From assembly GCA_904502015.1 (NCBI GenBank), contig CAJGEA010000010.1, positions 1 through 23,501 of the forward strand: DNA of 23,501 bases, read 5' to 3'. How positions within the stretch are numbered: position 1 is the first letter of the stretch; each line of letters begins with the position of its first letter. This stretch comes from an uncultured Clostridia bacterium. GTDB lineage: Bacteria > Bacillota > Clostridia > Oscillospirales > CAG-272. Below are positions 15,228 through 22,266 of this stretch, one piece after another. The notes below the pieces were generated by a model. That model was not told the origin of the DNA, searched no databases, and worked only from the letters and a program-made list of their open reading frames with translations. The position numbers were made by a program, and so were the translations under genes.

Positions 15228-16515
15228 GATATACAAATACGGCGAGGTATCGAACGACGAGATCTTCGCCCGCGATAACATCGCCTCGGGCGTGGAGGAC
15301 ACCGTCGCCGCCATCATCGCCGACGTTGTCGAGAACGGCGACGCCGCCCTCTATGCCTACGCGCGAAAGTTCGACAAGGCCGAGCTGGACTCTCTGGAGG
15401 TCTCCGCCGCCGAGATCGACGCGGCGGTTGCCTCGGTCGATCCCGAATTTCTTGCCATTCTGGAGGAGGCCGCCGCGAACATCCGCGCCTTCCACGAAAA
15501 GCAAGTGAGAAACAGCTTCATCATCAGTGAGCAGGACGGTGTGGTCATCGGCCAAAAGGTCACACCCATCGAAAAGGTCGGTCTGTACGTCCCCGGCGGT
15601 ACGGCGGCCTACCCCTCCACCGTCCTCATGGACGCCATTCCCGCCAAGATCGCGGGCTGCTCCGAGATCGTCATGGTCTCCCCGCCCACCGCAGGCGGCA
15701 CCATCAACCCCGTCATCCTCGCCGCCGCGCGCGTTGCAGGCGTGACCCGCATCTTCAAGATGGGCGGCGCACAGGCGGTCGCCGCGCTGGCCTACGGCAC
15801 CGAGTCCGTCCCCCGCGTGGACAAGATCGTGGGCCCCGGTAACGCCTACGTCGCCGAGGCGAAAAAGCAGGTGTTCGGCCGCGTGTCCATCGACATGATC
15901 GCAGGCCCCAGCGAGATCCTCGTGGTGGCTGATGCCACCTGCAACCCGAGATTCGTCGCCGCCGACCTGCTCTCCCAGGCAGAGCATGACCGCATGGCAT
16001 CTGCCGTGCTGGTCACCGACAGCTATGACATGGCAGAGCGTGTCAGCGCCGAGCTGGAACGTCAGATCCCCCTGCTCCCCCGCGCCGAGATCGCCCGCGC
16101 ATCCATTGATAAAAACGGCAAGATCATCGTGGCCGAGGGTAACCTGATGCTCGCCATCGACATTGCCAACGAGATCGCCCCCGAGCACCTCGAATTGTGC
16201 ATGGACAACCCCTTCGACTACCTTGACAAGGTCAAGCACGCAGGCTCCATCTTCATGGGCAAGTACTGCCCCGAGGCGCTGGGCGACTACTTCGCAGGCC
16301 CCAACCACACCCTGCCCACCAGCGGCACGGCGCGATTCTCCTCTCCCCTCTCGGTGGACGATTTCGTCAAGAAATCCCAGTTCACCTATTACACCCGCGA
16401 CGCGCTGTCCAAGGTAGCCGATAAGGTTGCCTACTTTGCCGAGCGCGAGGGACTCTCGGCCCACGCACGCAGTGCCACCGTCCGCTTTGAGGACACTACC
16501 TCCAAGGAGGACTGA
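15220..16515 (+). CDS. hisD: Histidinol dehydrogenase
   Basis: Zinc enzyme that oxidises L-histidinol to L-histidine in two NAD-dependent steps, the last of the pathway. It has 431 residues, a typical length. Visible: VPGGTAAYPSTVLMDAIPAKIAGC, GGAQAVAALAYGTE, VGPGNAYVAEAKK, DMIAGPSEILVVAD, LLSQAEHD (zinc ligands Gln and His), NEIAPEHLEL (catalytic Glu-His), and NHTLPTSGTARFSSPLSV. The ATG sits inside the end of hisG with only a weak AGGTAG upstream, so translation probably depends on re-initiation by ribosomes finishing hisG. Placed early in the operon although it acts last, as in many Bacillota his operons. Confidence 0.97.
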   Translation: MIKIYKYGEVSNDEIFARDNIASGVEDTVAAIIADVVENGDAALYAYARKFDKAELDSLEVSAAEIDAAVASVDPEFLAILEEAAANIRAFHEKQVRNSFIISEQDGVVIGQKVTPIEKVGLYVPGGTAAYPSTVLMDAIPAKIAGCSEIVMVSPPTAGGTINPVILAAARVAGVTRIFKMGGAQAVAALAYGTESVPRVDKIVGPGNAYVAEAKKQVFGRVSIDMIAGPSEILVVADATCNPRFVAADLLSQAEHDRMASAVLVTDSYDMAERVSAELERQIPLLPRAEIARASIDKNGKIIVAEGNLMLAIDIANEIAPEHLELCMDNPFDYLDKVKHAGSIFMGKYCPEALGDYFAGPNHTLPTSGTARFSSPLSVDDFVKKSQFTYYTRDALSKVADKVAYFAEREGLSAHARSATVRFEDTTSKED

Positions 16516-16517
16516 CC

Positions 16518-17591
16518 ATGAGCCGCTTTTTCAGTCACAGACTGGACAAACTGACCCCCTACACCCCCGGTGAGCAGCCGCGGGATATGCAGTACATCAA
16601 GCTCAACACCAACGAGTCCCCCTTCCCTCCCTCCCCTGCCGTGGTACAAGCGGCGGCCAAGGAGGCGGGCAAGCTCCAGCTCTACTCCGACCCCACCTGC
16701 CGTGATCTTGTAGAGAAAGCGGCAGAGGTCTTTGGCATCGCCCCCGAGTGCATCGTCATGACCAACGGCTCGGACGAGGTGCTGAACTTCGCCTTCATGG
16801 CATTCGCCGACGAGGCGCATCCACTGGTGTTCCCCGCCATCACCTATGGTTTTTACCCCGTGTTCGCCGAGCTGAACCGCATCCCCTACGAGGAGATCCC
16901 CCTCGCGGAGGACTTCTCGGTGAACTACCGCGATTACCTGAACCTCGGTGGCAAGACCATCGTCATCGCCAACCCCAACGCCCCCACGGGACTGTGTATG
17001 CCCCTCTCCGAGATCGAGGAAATCTGCAAGACCAACCCCGATGGCGTGGTCATCATCGACGAGGCGTACGTGGATTTTGGCACGGAGAGTGCCGTATCCC
17101 TCATTGATAACTACGATAATCTGCTCGTCACCCAGACCTTCTCCAAATCCCGCTCGCTGGCGGGCGCGCGGCTGGGCTTTGGCATTGGACAAGCGGCGCT
17201 GATCGCCGACCTGCACACCGTACGCTACTCCACCAACCCCTACAACGTCAACCGCATGACCATGGCGGCGGGGCGCGCCGCGCTTGTGGATAACGACTAC
17301 TACATGCAGAACTGCCGCACCATCATGGAAAACCGTGCTTACACTACCGCCGCCCTGCGAAGCTTGGGCTTTGAGGTGCTGGATTCCAAGACCAACTTCG
17401 TTTTTGCCAAGTCGGATCGCATCGGCGGCGAAACACTCTACAAGGCACTCAAAGCACGCGGCATCCTGGTGCGCCACTTTGACAAGCCCCTCATCCGAGA
17501 CTACAACCGCATCACCATCGGCACGCGCGAGCAGATGGAAACGCTGATCGCCACCGTGGCCGACATTTTGGGAGATACAAACCCCTCTTGA
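16518..17591 (+). CDS. hisC: Histidinol-phosphate aminotransferase
   Basis: PLP enzyme of aminotransferase fold type I that converts imidazole-acetol phosphate plus glutamate to histidinol phosphate. It has 357 residues. Motifs: LNTNESPFPPSP near the start, YSDPTCRDL, NGSDEVLN, ANPNAPTG, DEAYVDF, and TFSKSRSLAGARLG, in which K210 forms the Schiff base with PLP. AAGGAGG is seven bases before the ATG, overlapping the end of hisD, whose stop is two bases upstream. Tyrosine/phenylalanine aminotransferase activity is known as a side activity of HisC enzymes, but the operon context fixes the main role. Confidence 0.96.
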   Translation: MSRFFSHRLDKLTPYTPGEQPRDMQYIKLNTNESPFPPSPAVVQAAAKEAGKLQLYSDPTCRDLVEKAAEVFGIAPECIVMTNGSDEVLNFAFMAFADEAHPLVFPAITYGFYPVFAELNRIPYEEIPLAEDFSVNYRDYLNLGGKTIVIANPNAPTGLCMPLSEIEEICKTNPDGVVIIDEAYVDFGTESAVSLIDNYDNLLVTQTFSKSRSLAGARLGFGIGQAALIADLHTVRYSTNPYNVNRMTMAAGRAALVDNDYYMQNCRTIMENRAYTTAALRSLGFEVLDSKTNFVFAKSDRIGGETLYKALKARGILVRHFDKPLIRDYNRITIGTREQMETLIATVADILGDTNPS

Positions 17592-17609
17592 CCCCGATCC
17601 CATAAGAAA

Positions 17610-17638
17610 GGAACGGCTCCCGTAGCCGACTCACCGTT
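17610..17638 (+). promoter_or_regulatory. Structured hisB leader with a distant ribosome binding site
   Basis: The only Shine-Dalgarno-like site ahead of hisB, AAAGGAA (17607-17613), is about 25 bases from the ATG. Between them CGGCT/AGCCG (17614-17618, 17624-17628) can form a hairpin that would bring the site within about ten bases of the start. A competing pairing, AACGG (17612-17616) with CCGTT (17634-17638), would instead hide it. No other in-frame start lies between the stop at 17603 and 17639. Confidence 0.45.
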
Positions 17639-18229
17639 ATGAGAACAACCACCATCAACCGCAAGACCGCCGAGACCGACATTGCCCTGACCCTCAATCT
17701 GGACGGCACGGGCGCATCCTTGGTCAACACGGGCTGCGGATTCCTTGACCACATGCTCACCCTCTTTGCCCGTCACGGCGGCTTTGATCTGACCGTGACC
17801 TGCACGGGCGACACCTACGTGGACGACCACCACACCGTGGAGGATATCGGCATCTGCCTCGGTCAGGCCTTCGCCAAGACCCTCGGGGACAAGCGCGGCA
17901 TCCGTCGCTACGGCGACCGCATTCTCCCCATGGACGAAACCCTCATCCTCTCGGCCGTGGACATTTCGGGCCGCGGCGGGTGCTACATGGAGCTGGACAT
18001 CCCCACCGAGAAGGTCGGCACGTTTGACACCCAGCTCTGCGAGGAATTCTTCATCGCGCTGGCACAAAACGCGGGACTGACCCTGCACGTCCGTCAGCTC
18101 GCGGGCCGCAACAGCCACCACATCATTGAGGGTGCGTTCAAGTCGGTCGCGCGCAGTCTCGGCGAGGCGGTGTCCATCGACCCCGCGCACGCCGATGATA
18201 TTCCCTCCACGAAAGGTGTGATCGCATGA
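17639..18229 (+). CDS. hisB: Imidazoleglycerol-phosphate dehydratase (monofunctional)
   Basis: Manganese enzyme that dehydrates imidazole-glycerol phosphate to imidazole-acetol phosphate. It has 196 residues, the single-domain form with no fused histidinol-phosphatase. The two signature metal sites are DDHHTVED (H64, H65, E68) and RNSHHIIEGAFK (H160, H161, E164); GFLDHMLTLFARHG also matches. It begins 47 bases after hisC, the largest gap in the first half of the operon, with a structured leader and a poorly placed ribosome binding site. The stop overlaps the hisH start in ATGA. Confidence 0.97.
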   Translation: MRTTTINRKTAETDIALTLNLDGTGASLVNTGCGFLDHMLTLFARHGGFDLTVTCTGDTYVDDHHTVEDIGICLGQAFAKTLGDKRGIRRYGDRILPMDETLILSAVDISGRGGCYMELDIPTEKVGTFDTQLCEEFFIALAQNAGLTLHVRQLAGRNSHHIIEGAFKSVARSLGEAVSIDPAHADDIPSTKGVIA

Positions 18230-18840
18230 GCCGCATTGCCATTATTGATTACGGCGTGGGCAACCTGTTCTCCCTCAAAAGCTCCTTCGCCGCCATCGGT
18301 CAGGAGGCCGTAGTGACCTCCGACGTGACCACTCTGAAAAACGCCTCCCGTATCATCCTCCCCGGCGTGGGTGCTTTCGGAGACGCCGCCGCCAAGCTCG
18401 AGGGATGCGGTATGGCGGATTTCCTCAAGGAAGAAGCCAAGACGGGCAAGCCCATTATGGGCATCTGCCTTGGTATGCAAATGCTCTTTGACAAGAGCTT
18501 TGAGTACGGCGAGTACGAGGGTCTCGGCCTCATCCCCGGTGAGATCCGTCCCATTGCCGACGTGATCCCCGCAGGGCTGAAGATCCCCCACATCGGCTGG
18601 AACGTCCTCCACCTGCGCGGGCAAAATCCCCTGTTCAAGTATATCAAGAACGGGGATTGCGTCTACTTCGTCCATTCCTTCTACGGCGCGAACTGCGACG
18701 AGTCGGTCATCGCCACCGCCGAGTACGGCGCGGAGCTGACCGCCGCCGTGGCACGCGGCAACGTCATGGGCTGCCAGTTCCACCCCGAAAAGAGCGGCCC
18801 CGTGGGACTTTCCATCCTCAAAGCATTCTGTGAGCTGTAA
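18226..18840 (+). CDS. hisH: Imidazole glycerol phosphate synthase, glutaminase subunit
   Basis: Class I glutamine amidotransferase that makes ammonia from glutamine and channels it to HisF. It has 204 residues. The catalytic triad is visible: C81 in GICLGMQ, H186 and E188 in CQFHPEKSG. IIDYGVGNLFSLK and LPGVGAFGDA are further family motifs. AAAGGTG is seven bases before the ATG; the start overlaps hisB by four bases. Unlike its partner hisF, it is separated from the next gene (hisA) by 197 bases holding two inverted copies of the dispersed hairpin repeat. Confidence 0.97.
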   Translation: MSRIAIIDYGVGNLFSLKSSFAAIGQEAVVTSDVTTLKNASRIILPGVGAFGDAAAKLEGCGMADFLKEEAKTGKPIMGICLGMQMLFDKSFEYGEYEGLGLIPGEIRPIADVIPAGLKIPHIGWNVLHLRGQNPLFKYIKNGDCVYFVHSFYGANCDESVIATAEYGAELTAAVARGNVMGCQFHPEKSGPVGLSILKAFCEL

Positions 18841-18848
18841 GGAGCGCG

Positions 18849-18926
18849 CAAGGGGCTTTGCCCCTTGACCCCACCAAAGAAACTTTTTGCAAAAAGTTTC
18901 TCTGGACTCTTCCAAAACCTTAAAAT
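18849..18926 (+). repeat. Two-hairpin dispersed repeat, copy C
   Basis: Hairpin 1 is CAAGGGGC/GCCCCTTG (18849-18856, 18860-18867), eight bases after the hisH stop. Hairpin 2 is AGAAACTTTTT/AAAAAGTTTCT (18878-18888, 18891-18901), followed by the tail GGACTCTTCCAAAACCTT. Copy D faces it in the opposite direction, so C and D together form a large palindrome inside the his operon. Weak U-runs make it a poor terminator. Confidence 0.88.
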
Positions 18927-18954
18927 AGATCAATATCTTTTCCCACATATCTCT

Positions 18955-19026
18955 CAAAAGTTTTTGGGAGTTCCAAGAACCCTTTTGTAAAAGGGTTCTT
19001 GGTGGGGTATGGGGCAACGCCCCATA
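18955..19026 (-). repeat. Two-hairpin dispersed repeat, copy D (reversed)
   Basis: Read on the minus strand it is TATGGGGC/GCCCCATA (19008-19015, 19019-19026), then CCAAGAACCCTTTT/AAAAGGGTTCTTGG (18973-18986, 18989-19002) with a two-base loop, then a tail with CTCCCAAAAACTTTTG. The GGGGC hairpin abuts the ribosome binding site of hisA (AAAGGAG, 19026-19032), so folding of the mRNA here may affect hisA translation. Confidence 0.88.
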
Positions 19027-19037
19027 AAGGAGACCAA

Positions 19038-19751
19038 ATGAAGATTTTCCCTGCTATTGATTTGTACGGCGGCAAGGCCGTACGACTTTACAAGGGCGAC
19101 TACGCCCAAATGACCGTGTATAGTGAGAACCCCATCGAGGTAGCCCGAGATTTCGAGGCTGCAGGGGCAGAGTGGATCCACATGGTGGATCTGGAGGGTG
19201 CCCGCGACGGCACCACGCCCAATCTGTCGGTGGTGGCGGATATAGCCAAAAACACCTCCCTCAAGGTAGAGATCGGCGGCGGCATCCGCTCCATGGAAAC
19301 CGTAAAGGCTTACGTGGATGCAGGGGTCAGCCGTGTGATTCTGGGCACGGCTGCGGTCAAGGATCCCGATTTTCTGAAGGCGGCTTTGGACGCTTACGGT
19401 GAGAAGATCGCCGTGGGCGTGGATATCAAGGACGGCAAGGTGGCCATCAAGGGCTGGCTGGAGACCGCCGAGGACGACGCCATGACCTTCTGCGAGAAGA
19501 TGCAGAAGCTCGGGGTCAAGACCATCATTTCCACCGATATTTCCAAGGACGGCGCCATGCAGGGTGCCAACCACGAGCTGTATCGGGAAATGTCCGAGCG
19601 GTTTGCGATGCAGATCGTGGCCTCGGGCGGAGTGTCCTCCATGGAGGACGTCACCCGTCTGCGCGCCCTGGATATATACGGTGCAATTATCGGAAAAGCC
19701 TACTATACGGGCGCTATTTCACTGAAAGAAGCCATTGAGGTGTCCAAATGA
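19038..19751 (+). CDS. hisA: ProFAR isomerase (HisA)
   Basis: TIM-barrel enzyme that isomerises ProFAR to PRFAR by an Amadori rearrangement. It has 237 residues. The catalytic pair is D8 (FPAIDLYGGKAVRL) and D129 (VGVDIKDG); VEIGGGIRSMETV and ASGGVSSMEDV are the two phosphate-binding loops. The frame is open back to 18999, but AAAGGAG is five bases before the ATG at 19038 and the family starts at MKIFPAID. The stop overlaps hisF in ATGA. TrpF-like double function (PriA) is a feature of actinobacteria and is not suggested here. Confidence 0.97.
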   Translation: MKIFPAIDLYGGKAVRLYKGDYAQMTVYSENPIEVARDFEAAGAEWIHMVDLEGARDGTTPNLSVVADIAKNTSLKVEIGGGIRSMETVKAYVDAGVSRVILGTAAVKDPDFLKAALDAYGEKIAVGVDIKDGKVAIKGWLETAEDDAMTFCEKMQKLGVKTIISTDISKDGAMQGANHELYREMSERFAMQIVASGGVSSMEDVTRLRALDIYGAIIGKAYYTGAISLKEAIEVSK

Positions 19752-20506
19752 TCACAAAAAGAATTATCCCTTGCCTTGACGTGCGCGACGGCCGCGTGGT
19801 CAAGGGCGTGAATTTTGAGGGTCTGCGTGACCTGTCCTCTCCCGTGGAGCTGGGCAAGTATTACAGCGATAACGGTGCCGACGAGCTGGTGTTCTACGAT
19901 ATCACCGCCTCCCACGAGGGACGCAAGCTCTTTACCGAGATCCTCACCGAGGTCGCCTCCACCATTTTCATCCCCCTGACGGTGGGCGGCGGCATCAATA
20001 CCCTCGACGATTTCGACCGCGTGCTGAAATGCGGTGCCGACAAGGTCAGCGTCAATTCGGGCGCCATCCGCAACCCCTCCCTGATCGGTGAAGCCGCCAA
20101 ACGCTACGGCGATCAGTGCGTGGTGCTGTCGGTAGACGTCAAGCGCGTGAACGGTGAGTTCCGCGTGTTCGCCAAGGGCGGCCGTGAGGACACCGGCATG
20201 GAGGCCATCGAGTGGATCCGTCGTTGCGTCGGTGACGGTGCCGGCGAGATCGTGGTCAATTCCATCGACACCGACGGCGTCAAAGGTGGCTTTGATCTGG
20301 AAATGCTGGAGGCCGTGTGCAACGCCGTGTCCGTCCCCGTCATCGCCTCGGGCGGTGCGGGATGCATCGACCACTTTACCACCCTGTTCAACACCCTCCC
20401 CGGGGTGGACGCAGGTCTTGCCGCGTCCATCTTCCACTTTGGCGAGGTAACCATCCCCGATCTGAAAAAAGAACTGAAAAATAACGGAATTTCCGTCCGA
20501 CTGTAA
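19748..20506 (+). CDS. hisF: Imidazole glycerol phosphate synthase, cyclase subunit
   Basis: Forms imidazole-glycerol phosphate and AICAR from PRFAR and the ammonia delivered by HisH. It is a TIM barrel of 252 residues with catalytic D11 (IPCLDVRDGRVVKG) and D130 (LSVDVKR), phosphate loops VGGGINTLDDF and ASGGAGCIDHF, and KVSVNSGAI. The segment NSIDTDGVKGGFD replaces the more common TSMDRDG, a variant I consider normal for Clostridia. GAGGTG lies five bases before the ATG. It ends 11 bases before hisIE. Confidence 0.97.
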   Translation: MITKRIIPCLDVRDGRVVKGVNFEGLRDLSSPVELGKYYSDNGADELVFYDITASHEGRKLFTEILTEVASTIFIPLTVGGGINTLDDFDRVLKCGADKVSVNSGAIRNPSLIGEAAKRYGDQCVVLSVDVKRVNGEFRVFAKGGREDTGMEAIEWIRRCVGDGAGEIVVNSIDTDGVKGGFDLEMLEAVCNAVSVPVIASGGAGCIDHFTTLFNTLPGVDAGLAASIFHFGEVTIPDLKKELKNNGISVRL

Positions 20507-20517
20507 GGAGAAAACCC

Positions 20518-21171
20518 ATGAACTTCAACATTGATGAACTCAAATTTGACGAAAAAGGCCTGATCCCCGCCGTCGTGGTGGACAGCATTACGAAGAAGGT
20601 GCTGACGGTCGCCTACATGAACCGCGAAAGCCTGCAAATCTCCATGGAGAAGGGCAAAACCTGCTTCTGGAGCCGATCCCGCCAAGAGCTGTGGCTCAAG
20701 GGCGAGACCAGCGGCAACTACCAGCACATTGTGTCCATCACCGCCGACTGCGACAAGGACGCACTCGTTGTGGTCGTGGAGAAGGACGGCCCTGCCTGCC
20801 ACCTCGGCACCGACTCCTGCTTCAACACCCCCGTGTACCAGAGCGAGGAGCTGCACGAGTTCACCCTTCAAGGTCTTGCCGACCTTCTGCAGGGACGCAT
20901 GGACGAGCGCCCCGAGGGCTCTTATACCACCTACCTCTTTGACAAGGGCATCGACAAGATCCTCAAAAAGGTGGGCGAGGAGTGCACCGAGGTCATCATC
21001 GCGGGCAAGGCAGACGACAAGAAGGAAACCGTCTACGAGATCGCCGATCTCGCCTACCACGTCATGGTGCTGATGACCCAGATGGGCATTTCGGTGGAGG
21101 ACATCCACCGCGAGCTCGCCTCCCGCCACATCATCGACCACAAGGTCAAGCAGGAGAAGATGACCAAGTAA
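20518..21171 (+). CDS. hisIE: Bifunctional phosphoribosyl-AMP cyclohydrolase / phosphoribosyl-ATP pyrophosphatase
   Basis: Catalyses the second and third steps: removal of pyrophosphate from PR-ATP (HisE) and ring opening of PR-AMP (HisI). It has 217 residues. The N-terminal HisI domain (about 1-108) has VAYMNRESL, FWSRSRQELWLKGETSGN, and the zinc cysteines C78 (ADCDKD), C94 and C101 (GPACHLGTDSCF). The C-terminal HisE domain (about 118-217) has GSYTTYLFDKGIDKILKKVGEECTEVIIAGK and EIADLAYHVMVLM, which bind Mg through acidic residues. The ATG has AAGGAG seven bases ahead. It is the last gene of the operon; a long stem follows four bases after the stop. Confidence 0.97.
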   Translation: MNFNIDELKFDEKGLIPAVVVDSITKKVLTVAYMNRESLQISMEKGKTCFWSRSRQELWLKGETSGNYQHIVSITADCDKDALVVVVEKDGPACHLGTDSCFNTPVYQSEELHEFTLQGLADLLQGRMDERPEGSYTTYLFDKGIDKILKKVGEECTEVIIAGKADDKKETVYEIADLAYHVMVLMTQMGISVEDIHRELASRHIIDHKVKQEKMTK

Positions 21172-21174
21172 ACA

Positions 21175-21215
21175 AAACGAACGGGTGTACCGCCAAGCGG
21201 TGCACCCGTTCGTTT
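21175..21215. terminator. Bidirectional terminator between hisIE and the amidohydrolase gene
   Basis: A stem of AAACGAACGGGTG (21175-21187) and CACCCGTTCGTTT (21203-21215) continues inward as ACCGC/GCGGT (21189-21193, 21197-21201) with a three-base loop. It ends in a T-rich run in both directions, better on the minus strand (TTCGTTTTGTTT). It lies between two convergent genes, four bases from the hisIE stop. Confidence 0.8.
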
Positions 21216-21219
21216 GACA

Positions 21220-22065
21220 TTATGATTTTCCAAACACCCGCAGGGCGTTCTCGGACAGAATGGCGCGGTTTTCTGCCTCGGTGAGCCCCAAAGCAAAGAA
21301 CGCCTCCATCTCGGCCTCGGGCGACCACATGGGGTAATCGGTGCCGTACAGCACCTTGTCCGCCCCCCACGCGCGGATCAGTCGCGCGGCATGCTCGCTG
21401 TCCAGGTAGACCACCTCGGGCTCAATGCCGTGGCGCTTTCCCTCGGCAGCGAGGCTGGAGCAGGTATCCACGTACAGATTGGCAAAGCCCGAGAGCTTGT
21501 CGCATGCCTCGTCCCATGCCATCCAGCCCCCCATGTGCGCCCCCACGATCCCAAGATCGGGGAAATCCCGCAGGACGGGCAGGAGGTGATCGGGCGAGGA
21601 AAAATCGTAGCGCGGGTCCCCCATGTGGATGAGCATGGGCAGGCCCGCCTGCTCGCACAGCTCGTACATGGGGTAGCACTTTTTATCGTCAATGGCGAAT
21701 TTCTGCATATCGGGGTGGAGCTTGACGCCGTGAAGCCCCAGCGCCGTCAGCTCGGCGAGATCGGCAGCGAGATCGGGGCTGTCGGGGTGAAGCGTACCGA
21801 GGCCGATCAGCTTCCCCTGCCCTTCTGCCACCGCGCCCGCGATGAAGCGGTTGATGGAACCGACGTGGTGAGGGATGGAGGCCACCGATTGCACCACGAA
21901 GGCATCCGTCCCCGCCGCACCGCAGGTGGAGATCATGTCCTCCACCACGCCACGGCAGGCCGAGTGCGTGAGGTAAAAATCATCGGTGCTCTCCACCGCC
22001 TTGGCGGCGATGCGCGCGGGGTAGATGTGGCAATGCGCGTCCAGTATGGTATATCCGTTTCGCAT
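21220..22065 (-). CDS. Amidohydrolase-family (Amidohydro_2-like) metal-dependent hydrolase
   Basis: A 281-residue TIM-barrel metal hydrolase of unknown substrate. The metal-binding features of the amidohydrolase superfamily are visible: H11-C-H13 in ILDAHCHIYP, HGVKLHPD around residue 112-119, H147 in LIHMGD, H177 in GAHMGG, and D243 in LYGTDYPMW. This layout resembles PF04909 members such as ACMSD-like and uncharacterised TIM-barrel hydrolases rather than TatD or PHP enzymes. No signal peptide is seen. The ATG at 22065 has AAGGA eight bases ahead. It lies downstream of the acyl-CoA synthetase on the same strand, but 201 bases with a terminator-like stem and a repeat separate them, so it is probably a separate unit. 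It shares only the terminator with the his operon. Confidence 0.85.
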   Translation of the reverse strand: MRNGYTILDAHCHIYPARIAAKAVESTDDFYLTHSACRGVVEDMISTCGAAGTDAFVVQSVASIPHHVGSINRFIAGAVAEGQGKLIGLGTLHPDSPDLAADLAELTALGLHGVKLHPDMQKFAIDDKKCYPMYELCEQAGLPMLIHMGDPRYDFSSPDHLLPVLRDFPDLGIVGAHMGGWMAWDEACDKLSGFANLYVDTCSSLAAEGKRHGIEPEVVYLDSEHAARLIRAWGADKVLYGTDYPMWSPEAEMEAFFALGLTEAENRAILSENALRVFGKS

Positions 22066-22114
22066 AATTCTGTTCCTTATACCGTATTCTTTTTTTGCGT
22101 CTTGTTTTGTTGAA

Positions 22115-22212
22115 CCCTCTCACCCGCTTTGCGGGAGCTCTCCCATAGGGAGAGCCTTAATTTGCCTCCCCCATAGGGGGAGGTGTCACGCCGTAGGCGT
22201 GACGGAGAGGGC
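22115..22212. repeat. Structured repeat of the CCCTCTC family, copy H (inward-facing pair)
   Basis: Terminal CCCTCTC (22115-22121) and GAGAGGG (22205-22211) enclose four hairpins: CCCGC/GCGGG (22123-22135), CTCTCCC/GGGAGAG (22138-22154), CCTCCCCC/GGGGGAGG (22165-22183) and TCACGCC/GGCGTGA (22186-22202). It consists of two copies of one two-hairpin unit facing each other. The same units are back to back at 834-927. It lies between the amidohydrolase start and the acyl-CoA synthetase end. Confidence 0.88.
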
Positions 22213-22218
22213 TTTTTT

Positions 22219-22262
22219 AATGAAAAGCAAGAGCCGCCCCGGTCGCCCGAAGCGGCTCTGAA
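22219..22262 (-). terminator. Probable terminator of the acyl-CoA synthetase gene
   Basis: AGAGCCGC (22252-22259 read on the minus strand) pairs with GCGGCTCT (22230-22237) around a 14-base loop. On the minus strand the stem is followed by TGCTTTTCATT, a moderate T-run. It begins seven bases after the gene's stop codon. Confidence 0.65.
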
Positions 22263-22266
22263 TTTT

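Noticed and set aside
15190..16464. 424-codon minus-strand frame opposite hisD
   Set aside because: The composition (Gly/Asp/Val/His-rich) and exact coincidence with hisD show an antisense shadow.
22205..22218. Plus-strand terminator formed by copy H and the following six T
   Set aside because: No plus-strand gene ends upstream of it; the neighbouring genes run on the minus strand. The stem belongs to the repeat.
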